From Paracoccaceae bacterium (lineage in GTDB: Bacteria; Pseudomonadota; Alphaproteobacteria; Rhodobacterales; Rhodobacteraceae), in the NCBI GenBank assembly GCA_020447005.1, contig JAGRDO010000028.1, positions 1,516 through 54,740 on the forward strand: 53,225 nucleotides of DNA. The letters run 5' to 3'. Positions within the stretch are counted from its first letter, which is position 1. Every line of letters starts with the position of its first letter. A program made the translations under genes and the position numbers. The notes under the pieces are model-generated. The model ran no database searches, was not told the DNA's origin, and saw only the letters and a list, made by a program, of their open reading frames with translations. Below are positions 7,955 to 15,580 of the stretch, piece by piece.

Positions 7955-9993
7955 CCGGCGTTCAGGATCTCCAGAAATGCCGCGCCAAAGCGTTCGGTTT
8001 TCTGTTCGCCCATGCCGCCGATCCGGACCATGTCGGACATGGTCCGCGGGCTGAGTTCGGCGATCTTGCGCAATGTCGAATGGGTGCAGGACAGATATTT
8101 CCCGGTCCCGTCCGCTCCGCGTACAAGTTCGGCCTGAGCCGCCTGCAGACGGTCGAAGACATCGCCCTCGGCCCGTCCGGCCAGTTTTCTGCGTGACGGA
8201 TGCACCATGGCCACCGACCCGCAGATCACCGACAGGAACTCGGCGCCATAACGTTCGAGTTTTTTGGCGCCGATACCGGTAATCCGCGCCATCTGGTCAA
8301 GGTTTTCAGGCCGCGTTTCCGCCATTTCAATCAGGGTGCGGTCGGGAAAGATCACATAGGCCGGAACCCTTGCCGCTTCGGCCAGCGCGCGCCGCTTGGC
8401 CTTCAGGGCGGACAAGAGCGGCGCGTCCTCGTCCGAGACGAGCGCGCGAATGACCGGGCCTGTCGCCGCCTTGCGGATCGTGTCGCGGCGCAGCGTGATC
8501 GTGGCCTCGTCGCGCAGGATCGGACGGGCTGCCTCTGTCATGCGAAAGGCGCCGTGACGCTCCGGATCGGGGCGGATCAGATCGTGCCCCATCATCTGGC
8601 GGAATACGGCCTGCCACTGACCGCGCGGCATATCCCGTCCGACACCGAATGTCGGCAGATCGTCATGGCCGCGCTGGCGGACCTTTTCGGTCGCACTGCC
8701 CGTCAGAATGTCGATAAGATGACCCGCGCCATAGCTTTCGCCGGTCCGAAGGATCGCCGACAGGGCCTTGCGCACGGCTTGTGTGCCGTCGAACACTTCG
8801 GGCGGCGTGTCGCACAGATCGCAGTTGCCGCAAGGCCCCGCCGTCTCGTCGAAATAGGCCAGCAGGCGGCGGCGGCGGCAGCATGTGGCTTCGGCCAGAC
8901 CCAGAAGGGCGTTCAGCCGCGCGTGATCGGCCCCCTTGCGCTCTGCCGGGGCCAACCCCTCGTCGATCTGGCCGCGGCGAAAACGGATGTCGTCCGGTCC
9001 GTAAAGCGTCAGCGTCTCGGCCGGGCTGCCATCACGGCCCGCGCGGCCGATTTCCTGATAATAGGCCTCGATGGATTTCGGCAGGTCGGCATGGGCGACC
9101 CAGCGGATATCCGGCTTGTCGATCCCCATTCCGAAGGCCACCGTGGCCACGACGATCAACCCGTCCTCGCGCTGGAACCGGGTTTCGACGGCACGCCGGT
9201 CATCGGGGTCCATTCCGGCGTGATAATGGCAGGCCGCATGGCCTTCCTCGCGCAGGGCGGCGGCCAGTGTTTCGGTCTTGGCGCGGGTGCCGCAATAGAC
9301 GATACCCGACTGGCCCCTGCGTGCCGCCGCAAAGGCCAGGATCTGACGGCGGGGCTGGTCCTTCACCGCGAAGCCCAGATGGATGTTCGGCCGGTCGAAA
9401 CCGCGCAGAAAGGTTTCGGGCACATGCCCGTCAAACAGGCGCGCCACGATTTCTTCGCGGGTTTCGGCATCGGCGGTCGCGGTGAACGCGGCCAGGGGAA
9501 CGTTCAGCGCCCGGCGCAATTCCCCGATGCGCAGGTAATCGGGGCGAAAGTCATGGCCCCACTGGCTGACGCAATGCGCCTCGTCCACGGCGATCAGGCT
9601 GGTGCCGATGCGCCGCAGAAGCGTCAGCGTCCCGCCCGAGGCAAGCCGTTCGGGCGCCATGTAAAGAAGTTTCAACCGCCCGTCATCCAGGGCGCGGAAC
9701 ACCTCTTCCGTCTCATCCTCGGTATTGCCCGAGGTCAGCGCCCCGGCGGCGACGCCCGCCTCGCTGAGGGCGCGGACCTGATCGCGCATCAGCGCGATCA
9801 ATGGCGAAATGACGACGGTCACCCCTTCGCGCAGAAGGGCGGGAAGCTGAAAGCAAAGCGATTTGCCCCCGCCCGTCGGCATGATTGCCAGCGTGTTGCG
9901 GCCGTCGGCCACAGCGGCGACGATCTCGGCCTGTCCGGGCCGGAAAGACGAAAATCCGAAAACGGAGGAGAGGAGTTCCCCGGCGCGCTGCAT
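7951..9993 (-). CDS. recQ: ATP-dependent DNA helicase RecQ
   Basis: 680-residue RecQ helicase, a 3'-5' DNA unwinding enzyme of recombination repair. Motif I is MPTGGGKS near residue 42, motif II is VDEAHCVSQWGHDFRP, and motif VI is QEIGRAGRDG. Then come the RecQ zinc module (CCRRRRLLAYF...CGNCDLC), the winged-helix RQC region, and two HRDC-like segments in the C-terminal third (FPDRTLIEMA and SCTHSTLRKIA). The presence of both suggests duplicated HRDC domains, which some proteobacterial RecQs have. The ATG at 9993 gives a typical N-terminus. It is convergent with the kinase gene. Confidence 0.95.
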   Translation of the reverse strand: MQRAGELLSSVFGFSSFRPGQAEIVAAVADGRNTLAIMPTGGGKSLCFQLPALLREGVTVVISPLIALMRDQVRALSEAGVAAGALTSGNTEDETEEVFRALDDGRLKLLYMAPERLASGGTLTLLRRIGTSLIAVDEAHCVSQWGHDFRPDYLRIGELRRALNVPLAAFTATADAETREEIVARLFDGHVPETFLRGFDRPNIHLGFAVKDQPRRQILAFAAARRGQSGIVYCGTRAKTETLAAALREEGHAACHYHAGMDPDDRRAVETRFQREDGLIVVATVAFGMGIDKPDIRWVAHADLPKSIEAYYQEIGRAGRDGSPAETLTLYGPDDIRFRRGQIDEGLAPAERKGADHARLNALLGLAEATCCRRRRLLAYFDETAGPCGNCDLCDTPPEVFDGTQAVRKALSAILRTGESYGAGHLIDILTGSATEKVRQRGHDDLPTFGVGRDMPRGQWQAVFRQMMGHDLIRPDPERHGAFRMTEAARPILRDEATITLRRDTIRKAATGPVIRALVSDEDAPLLSALKAKRRALAEAARVPAYVIFPDRTLIEMAETRPENLDQMARITGIGAKKLERYGAEFLSVICGSVAMVHPSRRKLAGRAEGDVFDRLQAAQAELVRGADGTGKYLSCTHSTLRKIAELSPRTMSDMVRIGGMGEQKTERFGAAFLEILNAG

Positions 9994-10061
9994 TGGTCCT
10001 GCGGTATTGTTCTTGCCTGATTGCGGCCGACCCTGTCACAGGGGTCCGGCGGGGGCAAGCG

Positions 10062-10355
10062 TCAGTAGCCGTAGAACATGCCCTGATTGCGCAGAAGCGC
10101 ACGTTCCAGAACGATGATCAGGATGATCGCGGCCATCGGTGCCAGATCAAGCCCGCCCATCGGGGGGATGATGCGCCGGAACGGGCCGTAGATCGGTTCA
10201 AGCAGGCGGTTGATGCCGTACCAGATCTGCGAAATGGCCGGTTGATGCAGGTTCAGAACCTGGAAGCTGATCAGCCATGACATGATGAAATGCGCGATGA
10301 TGAAGAATTTCACGACGCCGAGAAACAGCATCAATGCGTCGAATATCATTCCCAT
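10062..10355 (-). CDS. YggT family membrane protein
   Basis: 97-residue YggT-family protein with two hydrophobic helices (about residues 3-28 and 70-90) and the family signature around GINRLLEPIYGPFRRIIPP. YggT proteins are inner-membrane proteins of poorly defined function, linked to osmotic stress, division or cytochrome assembly. The frame is open up to 10424, but the ATG at 10355 is preceded by AGGGAAAGG at good spacing and removes an atypical Arg-rich leader. It lies 68 bp upstream of recQ on the same strand and may be co-transcribed with it. Confidence 0.85.
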   Translation of the reverse strand: MGMIFDALMLFLGVVKFFIIAHFIMSWLISFQVLNLHQPAISQIWYGINRLLEPIYGPFRRIIPPMGGLDLAPMAAIILIIVLERALLRNQGMFYGY

Positions 10356-10491
10356 GTCGAAACCTTTCCCTGCCGTGCCGAAGAAGTAGTGGCGCAGCGC
10401 CCACAGTGCAACAGGCTTACGCAACGTTGCAGATTGACCCGATGGCGCGGCTGCTGCACGTCAGGGCAAGGCGCAACGAAAAGGTGGTCCG

Positions 10492-11022
10492 ATGTATCCG
10501 TTCGTCCGCATCGCCAAGGAACTGTTCAAGGCCGCCCGTCAGCCACGCATCGGACTGACCGACACCCATGTATCGCATCACTTGTGCTGGCCATGGGATA
10601 TCGATTTCTGGATGGAGTTGAACAACGGCCGGACACTGACGCTGTTCGATCTTGGCCGGGTGCCCATGGCCATTCGCACCGGGCTTGCCGGTGCCCTGCG
10701 CCGGAACGGCTGGGGTCTGACCGTCGCCGGTTCCTCTGTCCGCTATCGCCGGCGCGTGCGCATGTTCGACCGGATCGAGATGCGCAGCCGCTGCGTCGGG
10801 TGGGACGCGCGTTTCCTTTATATAGAACAAAGCATGTGGCGCGGCGGCGAATGCGCAAACCACATGATCCTGCGCGCGGCGATGACCTCGCCCGCGGGGA
10901 TCGTCCCCACCGCCGACGTCCTTGCGGCACTCGGATCGCATGACCCAAGCCCCGCACTGCCCGACTTTGTCGCGGCTTGGATCGCGGCAGACAGCCAACG
11001 TCCCTGGCCCCCGGCCCGATAA
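10492..11022 (+). CDS. Acyl-CoA thioesterase, hotdog fold (4HBT/THEM6-like)
   Basis: 176-residue thioesterase-like protein. The hotdog signature is clear: WDIDFWMELNNGRTLTLFDLGR corresponds to the 4HBT region DxxxHxNNxxY, here with Glu-Leu-Asn-Asn, and the RYRRRVRMFDRIEMRSRCVGWD strand follows. Such proteins hydrolyse acyl-CoA thioesters; the substrate is unknown. The ATG is used as given. It is divergent from yggT with a 136-base gap, which shows no recognisable feature apart from a GCAACGTTGC palindrome near 10420. Confidence 0.78.
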   Translation: MYPFVRIAKELFKAARQPRIGLTDTHVSHHLCWPWDIDFWMELNNGRTLTLFDLGRVPMAIRTGLAGALRRNGWGLTVAGSSVRYRRRVRMFDRIEMRSRCVGWDARFLYIEQSMWRGGECANHMILRAAMTSPAGIVPTADVLAALGSHDPSPALPDFVAAWIAADSQRPWPPAR

Positions 11023-11103
11023 GCGCACGAAAACCCGTCGCGGCGCTTGCGGGGCGGGTGGATTTCAGGCTCTATCCCGGCAACAGGGGCGAAAGGGCAG
11101 GTC

Positions 11104-12471
11104 ATGACGATATCGGCGAAAAAGCGGATCTGGGGATGGTGGTTCTTCGACTGGGCCAGCCAGCCTTACAACACGCTTTTGCTGACCTTCAGTTTCGGCC
11201 CCTACTTTGCCGATGTCGCGCGGGCCTATTTCGTGGCGCAGGGGCAGTCGGCCGAACTGTCGCAGGCCAGCGCCCAGGCCTACTGGACGGGCGCGCAGAC
11301 GATCACCGGGATCATCATCGCGATCCTGGCCCCGGTTCTGGGCGTGATCGCCGATGGCGGCGGGCGCAAGATGCCCTGGATTTGGTTGTTCTCCGCAATG
11401 TATGTCGTTGGCGCCTACCTCCTGTGGTGGACGATGCCGGAAATGCCGACGCTGTTCTGGGCGGCATTCTGGTTTTCCTTCGGCTTCATCGGGATGGAAC
11501 TGGCCACGAATTTCACCAACGCGCTGTTGCCGTCGCTGGCGTCGCAGGAAGAGATGGGGCGGATCTCGGGGACGGGATTTGCCTTCGGCTATCTTGGCGG
11601 GGTCATCGCGCTTTTCATCTTCCTGCTGTTCTTCGCCGAAGATCCAAAAACCGGAAAGACACTGATCGGGTTTTCCCCGGCCTTCGGACTTGATCCCGAA
11701 ACCCGCGCGGGCACGCGTTCGGTCGGCCCTTTCACGGCGATCTGGTATATCGTCTTCATGGTGCCTTTCTTCCTTTGGGTGAAAGAGCCCATCGCGCGCG
11801 GAAAGCGCCGCATCGGCGATAGTTTCGCCCAGCTTGGGACCGCCCTGCGCGGGCTGAAGGATCGCCCGAGCCTTCTGGTCTTCCTGATCGCCTCGATGTT
11901 CTACCGCGACGCCCTGAACGCCACCTATGCCCTTGGCGGGGCATTTGCGTCGAACGTGATGGGCTGGACGGTCATTCAAAGCGGGATATTCGGGATCGTC
12001 GCGGCGATTGCGGCGACGATCGCCTCTTGGGCGGGGGGCAAGCTCGATTCCTCGATCGGGCCGAAACCGGTGATCGTGCTTGCGGTCATGGTCCTGACCG
12101 TCACCATCATTGTCATGATGAACCTGACACCTGTCAGCCTTTTCGGGGTGATGCTGGGCGAAGGTTCGAACCTGCCGAACATGGTCTTTTACGGCTGCGG
12201 CGTCGTGATCGGTGCCGCGGGCGGGATCGCGCAGGCCGCCAGCCGGACGCTGATGGTCTTTCATACCAACAGCGAAGACGCGGCGGGGGATTTCGGCTTC
12301 TACGGTCTTTCGGGCAAGGCGACCGCCTTTCTGGCGCCCGGTCTGATCACGATCGTCACCACGATGACCGGCAGCGCGCGGATGGGGATTGCTCCGCTTG
12401 CGGTTCTGTTCCTGATCGGGCTTGTCCTGCTTGTCTGGGTCAATCCACGGGGGGAGGGGGCGGCAAGATGA
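11104..12471 (+). CDS. MFS transporter, UMF1/Atg22-like
   Basis: Integral membrane protein with about 12 predicted helices and the UMF1-family N-terminus KKRIWGWWFFDWASQPYNTLL. Between helices 2 and 3 it has the loop VLGVIADGGGRKMPW, and further on a long central loop. UMF1 proteins resemble yeast Atg22, a vacuolar amino-acid exporter; bacterial substrates are not known. The frame opens at 11047, but the ATG at 11104, after GAAAGGGCAGG, is preferred. Its stop overlaps the mepA start as ATGA, so the two are translationally coupled. Confidence 0.85.
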   Translation: MTISAKKRIWGWWFFDWASQPYNTLLLTFSFGPYFADVARAYFVAQGQSAELSQASAQAYWTGAQTITGIIIAILAPVLGVIADGGGRKMPWIWLFSAMYVVGAYLLWWTMPEMPTLFWAAFWFSFGFIGMELATNFTNALLPSLASQEEMGRISGTGFAFGYLGGVIALFIFLLFFAEDPKTGKTLIGFSPAFGLDPETRAGTRSVGPFTAIWYIVFMVPFFLWVKEPIARGKRRIGDSFAQLGTALRGLKDRPSLLVFLIASMFYRDALNATYALGGAFASNVMGWTVIQSGIFGIVAAIAATIASWAGGKLDSSIGPKPVIVLAVMVLTVTIIVMMNLTPVSLFGVMLGEGSNLPNMVFYGCGVVIGAAGGIAQAASRTLMVFHTNSEDAAGDFGFYGLSGKATAFLAPGLITIVTTMTGSARMGIAPLAVLFLIGLVLLVWVNPRGEGAAR

Positions 12472-13358
12472 TCGGCCGCCTTCTGCTTTGCCTCGCGTTG
12501 ATCCTGCCGGCCCCGGTCATGGCCGCGCCGCTGGCCAATCAGCTTTTCGGCGCCAAGAAATCAGCCTCTGACCAGACACCCCAGTCGATCGGGACCTATG
12601 CCAAGGGCTGCGGGGCGGGGCTGCTGCAATTGCCCGAAACCGGTCCGACATGGCAGGCCATGCGCCTTTCGCGCAACCGGAACTGGGGCCACCCGGACCT
12701 TGTGGATTACCTGATCGGCCTTTCGCAGAAGGCGCGGGCGCTGGGCTGGGCCGGGCTTTACATCGGCGATATGAGCCAGCCGCGCGGCGGGCCGATGACA
12801 TCGGGCCATTCCAGCCATCAGATCGGGCTGGATGCCGATATCTGGATGCTGCCGCCGAAGAAGCTGACGCTAAGCAGGGCGGATCGCGAAAAGCTTTCGT
12901 CCATCTCGGTCAGGACCGATGACCAGACCCGGGTGAACGGCAACTGGACGCCAACCCATGCCGCGATCCTGAAAGCGGCGGCATCGGACCCGCGCGTCGA
13001 CCGGATATTTGTCGCGGCGGCGGTCAAGATCGCGATGTGCAAGGCGGCGCGCCCCTCTGACAAGGCGTGGCTTCAGAAAATCCGCCCGCTTTACGGGCAT
13101 AACACGCATTTTCACGTCCGGCTGAAATGCCCCAGGGGGTCACGCAGCTGCGAGAAGCAAAAGCCGACGGTGGCAGAGCTTTCCAAGGGGGGGGACGGTT
13201 GCGACGATACGCTGAACTGGTGGGTCACGACCTATCTTGACCAGTTGAAGAACCCGCCCAAACCGACAGGCAAGCCCGCACCTCGCAAGAAGGGTCCGCG
13301 GGATTACACGATGGCCGATCTGCCGAAGCAATGCTCTGCCGTTCTCTCTTCGAAGTGA
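12468..13358 (+). CDS. mepA: Penicillin-insensitive murein endopeptidase MepA
   Basis: Periplasmic LAS-family metallopeptidase that cuts D-Ala-mDAP cross-links in peptidoglycan. A signal peptide is visible at residues 1-21 (cleavage near PVMA-AP). The zinc site is visible as SGHSSHQIGLDADIW and HNTHFHVRLKCP, and the family cysteines are present (SCEK, GDGCDD). Length 296 residues is normal for the family. It starts within the MFS stop codon (ATGA). The following gene begins within its stop codon, so the three form a tight run. The linker near the end is Pro-Lys-rich. Confidence 0.92.
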   Translation: MIGRLLLCLALILPAPVMAAPLANQLFGAKKSASDQTPQSIGTYAKGCGAGLLQLPETGPTWQAMRLSRNRNWGHPDLVDYLIGLSQKARALGWAGLYIGDMSQPRGGPMTSGHSSHQIGLDADIWMLPPKKLTLSRADREKLSSISVRTDDQTRVNGNWTPTHAAILKAAASDPRVDRIFVAAAVKIAMCKAARPSDKAWLQKIRPLYGHNTHFHVRLKCPRGSRSCEKQKPTVAELSKGGDGCDDTLNWWVTTYLDQLKNPPKPTGKPAPRKKGPRDYTMADLPKQCSAVLSSK

Positions 13359-14260
13359 AGCTGCGCCCGCTTTTCGCGCTCATGTGCGGACTGGCAAGCC
13401 CCTGCCTATCTTGGGCGGCGCCCCATGCGGAATGGGTTGGCAGTTTCGTCTGGCATGAGGAATCGCCGCTTTTCGGGGGGTTTTCGGGTTTCGAGACGGA
13501 TGCCGACGGCCGTTCCTTCCTGGCTGTCACGGATTCGGCCGCAACGGTGTCGGGCCGGCTTGACCGGGGCGCAGACGGGGCCGTCGTCAGTGTCTGGGCG
13601 GAACGGCCGCTTCTGCTGACCTCGGTCCATGACGTTCCCTATCAGGATCACGTGGCCGACAGCGAAGGTCTGGCCCTCTTGCCCGATGGCCGCTTCGCCG
13701 TGAGCTTCGAGACATGGGACCGGGTCACGGTATTCCCGTCGCCGGCCAGCCAGCCGTCGCTGGAAGTCTGGACACAGGCGCTCGTGCATTTTCCGACCAA
13801 TGCCGGCGCCGAGGCGCTGGCCACCGCGCCCGACGGTTCGCTGATCTTCCTGCCGGAACGCCCGCTTCGCGCCGGAGGTGATTTTCCGGTCTTCCGGATG
13901 GATCCCAGAACCGGCGCTTTGGCCCAGTCCTTCAGGCTGCGCCATGACGAAAGCTGGAGCGCGGTCGGCGCGGATTTCGACGCGGACGGCCGGCTTTACC
14001 TTCTGGAGCGGGACTACTGGCCTCTGATCGGTTTTCGCACGCGTGTGCGGCGCATCACGCTGACCGCCGGCGCGGAAGGCGCGATGTCGGTGGCGCAGGA
14101 TGTCGTCCTGTTTTCCACCCCTGCCGGCCGCCACGACAATCTGGAAGGGATCGCGGTCTGGCGCGACGCCGAAGGCGGGACGCGGCTGACGATGATTTCC
14201 GATGACAACTTCCTGCCGACGCAAAGGACCGAAATTGTCGATTACCGCGTGGTCGAATGA
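13355..14260 (+). CDS. Secreted esterase-like/phytase-like protein
   Basis: About 301 residues, belonging to the family annotated 'esterase-like activity of phytase'. It is a predicted beta-propeller protein with repeats such as FETDADGRSFLAVTD, ALLPDGRFAVSFE, DADGRLYLLERDYWP and ISDDNF. The GTG at 13355 overlaps the mepA stop as GTGA and gives a clean signal peptide ending near SWAAP. The ATG at 13331 in the same frame is an alternative that adds eight residues. It is exported; the substrate is unproven, and the family name rests on fold similarity to phytases. Confidence 0.78.
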   Translation: MKLRPLFALMCGLASPCLSWAAPHAEWVGSFVWHEESPLFGGFSGFETDADGRSFLAVTDSAATVSGRLDRGADGAVVSVWAERPLLLTSVHDVPYQDHVADSEGLALLPDGRFAVSFETWDRVTVFPSPASQPSLEVWTQALVHFPTNAGAEALATAPDGSLIFLPERPLRAGGDFPVFRMDPRTGALAQSFRLRHDESWSAVGADFDADGRLYLLERDYWPLIGFRTRVRRITLTAGAEGAMSVAQDVVLFSTPAGRHDNLEGIAVWRDAEGGTRLTMISDDNFLPTQRTEIVDYRVVE

Positions 14261-14267
14261 CTTGACC

Positions 14268-14350
14268 GTCGCGGCCGGCGGGCGTAGAGGCGCGCTGTTC
14301 CCCGGAACAGGGGGCCAAGTCGCCGCGACCTTGTAAAAAACGGAAACGTA
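14268..14350 (+). promoter_or_regulatory. Structured leader of queuosine-precursor transporter gene
   Basis: The 92 bases between two genes fold well on paper. An outer 8-bp perfect stem (GTCGCGGC 14268-14275 with GCCGCGAC 14322-14329) encloses a 6-bp hairpin (CTGTTC 14295-14300, loop CCCG, GAACAG 14305-14310). An A-rich tail CTTGTAAAAAACGG then runs into the ribosome-binding site GGAAA. A stem followed by a run of A before a queuosine-related gene recalls class-I preQ1 riboswitches, but the core consensus is not met. The assignment is inference. Confidence 0.35.
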
Positions 14351-14352
14351 AC

Positions 14353-14988
14353 ATGACCCGCAATCTGATCCCTGGCATTCTTGCCATGGCCGCCATCGTG
14401 GTGGCTTCGAACATCCTTGTGCAGTTCCTGTTCGGGGACTGGCTGACCTGGGGTGCCTTCACCTATCCCTTCGCCTTTCTGGTGACCGATCTGACCAACC
14501 GCCTTCAGGGGGCCGCTGCCGCGCGCAAGGTTGTGGTGGCCGGTTTCGTGACCGGCCTGATCTGTTCGCTGATCGGCACGCAGATCGTGCTGCAGGGGGA
14601 CGGGTTCACCTATCCCGCCGTGACGCTCCGGATCGCGCTTGGTTCGGGCCTTGCCTTTCTGGCCGCGCAGCTCATGGACGTGCATGTCTTCAACCGCCTT
14701 CGCGTGGGCAGCTGGTGGCGCGCGCCACTGGTCTCGACGCTGATCGGTGCATCGCTCGACACCGCGATCTTCTTCACGATCGCATTCTCGGCCACGCTGA
14801 CCGTTCTTGAGCCTTCAAACGATGTCAGCTGGGCCGGAGAGATGCTTCCGCTTCTGGGGCATGGGCCTTTGGCGCCGCTCTGGGCCTCGCTCGCAACCGC
14901 CGACTGGCTGGTCAAGCTGGCCCTGGCCGCTGTGGCGCTGATACCCTTCCGGGTCATTGTTTCAAGATTGACGGAAAAAGTTGCGTAA
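14353..14988 (+). CDS. yhhQ: Queuosine precursor transporter (YhhQ/DUF165/VUT family)
   Basis: 211-residue inner-membrane protein with about six helices and the DUF165 signature FTYPFAFLVTDLTNRLQG near residues 37-54. YhhQ family proteins import preQ0/preQ1 for synthesis of the tRNA wobble base queuosine. The two conserved charged stretches, around LTNR and the LMDVHVFNRLR segment, are present. The start follows a GGAAA site. The 92-base upstream region is foldable and may be regulatory. The next genes downstream are unrelated. Confidence 0.88.
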   Translation: MTRNLIPGILAMAAIVVASNILVQFLFGDWLTWGAFTYPFAFLVTDLTNRLQGAAAARKVVVAGFVTGLICSLIGTQIVLQGDGFTYPAVTLRIALGSGLAFLAAQLMDVHVFNRLRVGSWWRAPLVSTLIGASLDTAIFFTIAFSATLTVLEPSNDVSWAGEMLPLLGHGPLAPLWASLATADWLVKLALAAVALIPFRVIVSRLTEKVA

Positions 14989-14994
14989 AAACGT

Positions 14995-15000
14995 TTGACA
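14995..15000 (+). promoter_or_regulatory. Perfect -35-like TTGACA
   Basis: TTGACA lies seven bases after the transporter stop and about 40 bases before the 16S-complementary leader. No good -10 hexamer is found at 16-18 bases; GATAAC at 15026-15031 is 25 bases away. It is the only promoter-like element for the RNA region downstream, and is therefore tentative. Confidence 0.3.
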
Positions 15001-15041
15001 GCCGGAAAATCTGTGGCAGCCTGTGGATAACGGCAACGCAG

Positions 15042-15059
15042 AGAAAGGAGGTGATCCAG
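15042..15059 (+). promoter_or_regulatory. 18-nt perfect complement of 16S rRNA 3' end
   Basis: The 18 bases AGAAAGGAGGTGATCCAG are an exact reverse complement of the 3' terminus of alphaproteobacterial 16S rRNA (CTGGATCACCTCCTTTCT, from established knowledge). Ordinary Shine-Dalgarno sites pair over 4-8 bases. The core AGGAGG sits six bases before a GTG codon at 15059, so it can serve as an extreme ribosome-binding site. It could also act as a sequence that traps or senses 30S subunits. Confidence 0.8.
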
Positions 15060-15115
15060 TGTCTAGAGTGATATTGGAGAGAGGTGTCGGGACAGTCAGG
15101 GGGGCCGTGGCCTAA
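15059..15115 (+). CDS. 18-codon leader peptide MSRVILERGVGTVRGAVA
   Basis: Starting at the GTG placed optimally behind the extended Shine-Dalgarno, an 18-codon frame runs to TAA at 15113. It encodes a basic, Val/Gly-rich peptide with no recognised motif. The 5' arms of the downstream stems (15083-15089 and 15093-15101) lie inside this frame, so a translating ribosome would melt them. That arrangement is typical of leader peptides that control downstream expression. Whether the peptide itself matters is unknown. If the TAA were read through, the frame stays open for another 18 codons. Confidence 0.5.
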   Translation: MSRVILERGVGTVRGAVA

Positions 15116-15235
15116 GGGCAAACCCAAGGGTTTCAAACCCTGACTGGGCCTCGTCGACCTTCGACACCCTAACTGGCCCATCTCCGTAGATCTCGGAGGG
15201 CCGCTCCAACCCGGAGCGGCCCTTTCCGTTTTCCG
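15083..15235 (+). ncRNA. Structured RNA with terminator, unknown family
   Basis: Nested perfect stems: GGTGTCG (15083-15089) with CGACACC (15162-15168), and CAGTCAGGG (15093-15101) with CCCTGACTG (15138-15146). An inner AAACCC-AA-GGGTTT hairpin (15120-15133) lies within. A further hairpin CTCCG/CGGAG (15182-15186 with 15194-15198) leads into a rho-independent terminator. With the preceding leader ORF this makes a discrete transcription unit or attenuator of about 190-240 bases. It does not match tmRNA, RNase P, SRP or 6S RNA as far as can be judged by eye. Confidence 0.55.
15198..15232 (+). terminator. Strong rho-independent terminator
   Basis: A perfect 10-bp stem GGGCCGCTCC / GGAGCGGCCC with loop AACCC is followed by TTTCCGTTTT. 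It is the best terminator in the window and stands 96 bases before the zinc-finger gene. The rest of the interval 15233-15327 shows nothing else. Confidence 0.85.
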
Positions 15236-15327
15236 GAAAGAAGAAGTCCCCGTGCGGCGCTGGCGGCGCTTGTCCGCGCCGCCGTAATCGCTAAGATTGC
15301 ACGGCGTGACGAGACGGAGCCAGTACC

Positions 15328-15513
15328 ATGAAATTCCCCGCCCCCGAAACCGAGGTTGTGACAAGCTGGAAGGTCGCCTGCGATGGCGGTGACGGCGCAT
15401 TGGGGCACCCGCGTGTCTGGCTGACGATTCCCGCCGATGACGGGTTTGTCGAATGCGGCTATTGCGACAAGAAATATGTGATCGACCGCGATCACGCCGG
15501 CGACGGGCACTGA
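15328..15513 (+). CDS. Small zinc-finger protein (zf-CHCC, NDUFS6-like)
   Basis: 61-residue protein with the CHCC zinc motif: Cys18, His27, Cys43 and Cys46 (C-x8-H-x15-C-x2-C), with HPRVWL and [11 protein letters not shown] as in the NDUFS6-like family of small alphaproteobacterial proteins. In mitochondria the homologous domain belongs to complex I; the bacterial role is not established. The ATG has an ACGGAG-like site. It is preceded by the terminator-bearing leader RNA, which could control it if the terminator is conditional. Confidence 0.88.
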   Translation: MKFPAPETEVVTSWKVACDGGDGALGHPRVWLTIPADDGFVECGYCDKKYVIDRDHAGDGH

Positions 15514-15527
15514 GACAGCCGGTAATG

Positions 15528-15580
15528 CGGGAGGGCGCTGCCCTCCCGGACCCTCCCGGGGTATTTTGGCAATGAAGAAA
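15528..15580 (+). repeat. REP-like palindromic element, copy 1
   Basis: A perfect 9-bp palindrome CGGGAGGGC-GCT-GCCCTCCCG is followed by GACCCTCCC and a tail containing GGGGTATTTTGGCAATGA. The tail's 22 bases (15558-15579) recur exactly at 44158-44179. The whole element recurs in reverse orientation near 51735-51775 with base changes that keep the pairing. It lies directly after the zinc-finger gene, where it may also terminate transcription. Confidence 0.7.

Noticed and set aside
14268-14352. A canonical class-I preQ1 riboswitch
   Set aside because: Only the A-rich tail fits; the conserved loop bases and the short H-type pseudoknot are not found, so it is kept as an unassigned leader.
14995-15031. 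A complete sigma-70 promoter (TTGACA ... GATAAC) for the leader RNA
   Set aside because: The spacing is 25 bases, too long; only the -35-like element was reported.
14990-15235. tmRNA, 6S, SRP or RNase P RNA
   Set aside because: The size, the stem arrangement and the missing signature sequences do not fit any of them.
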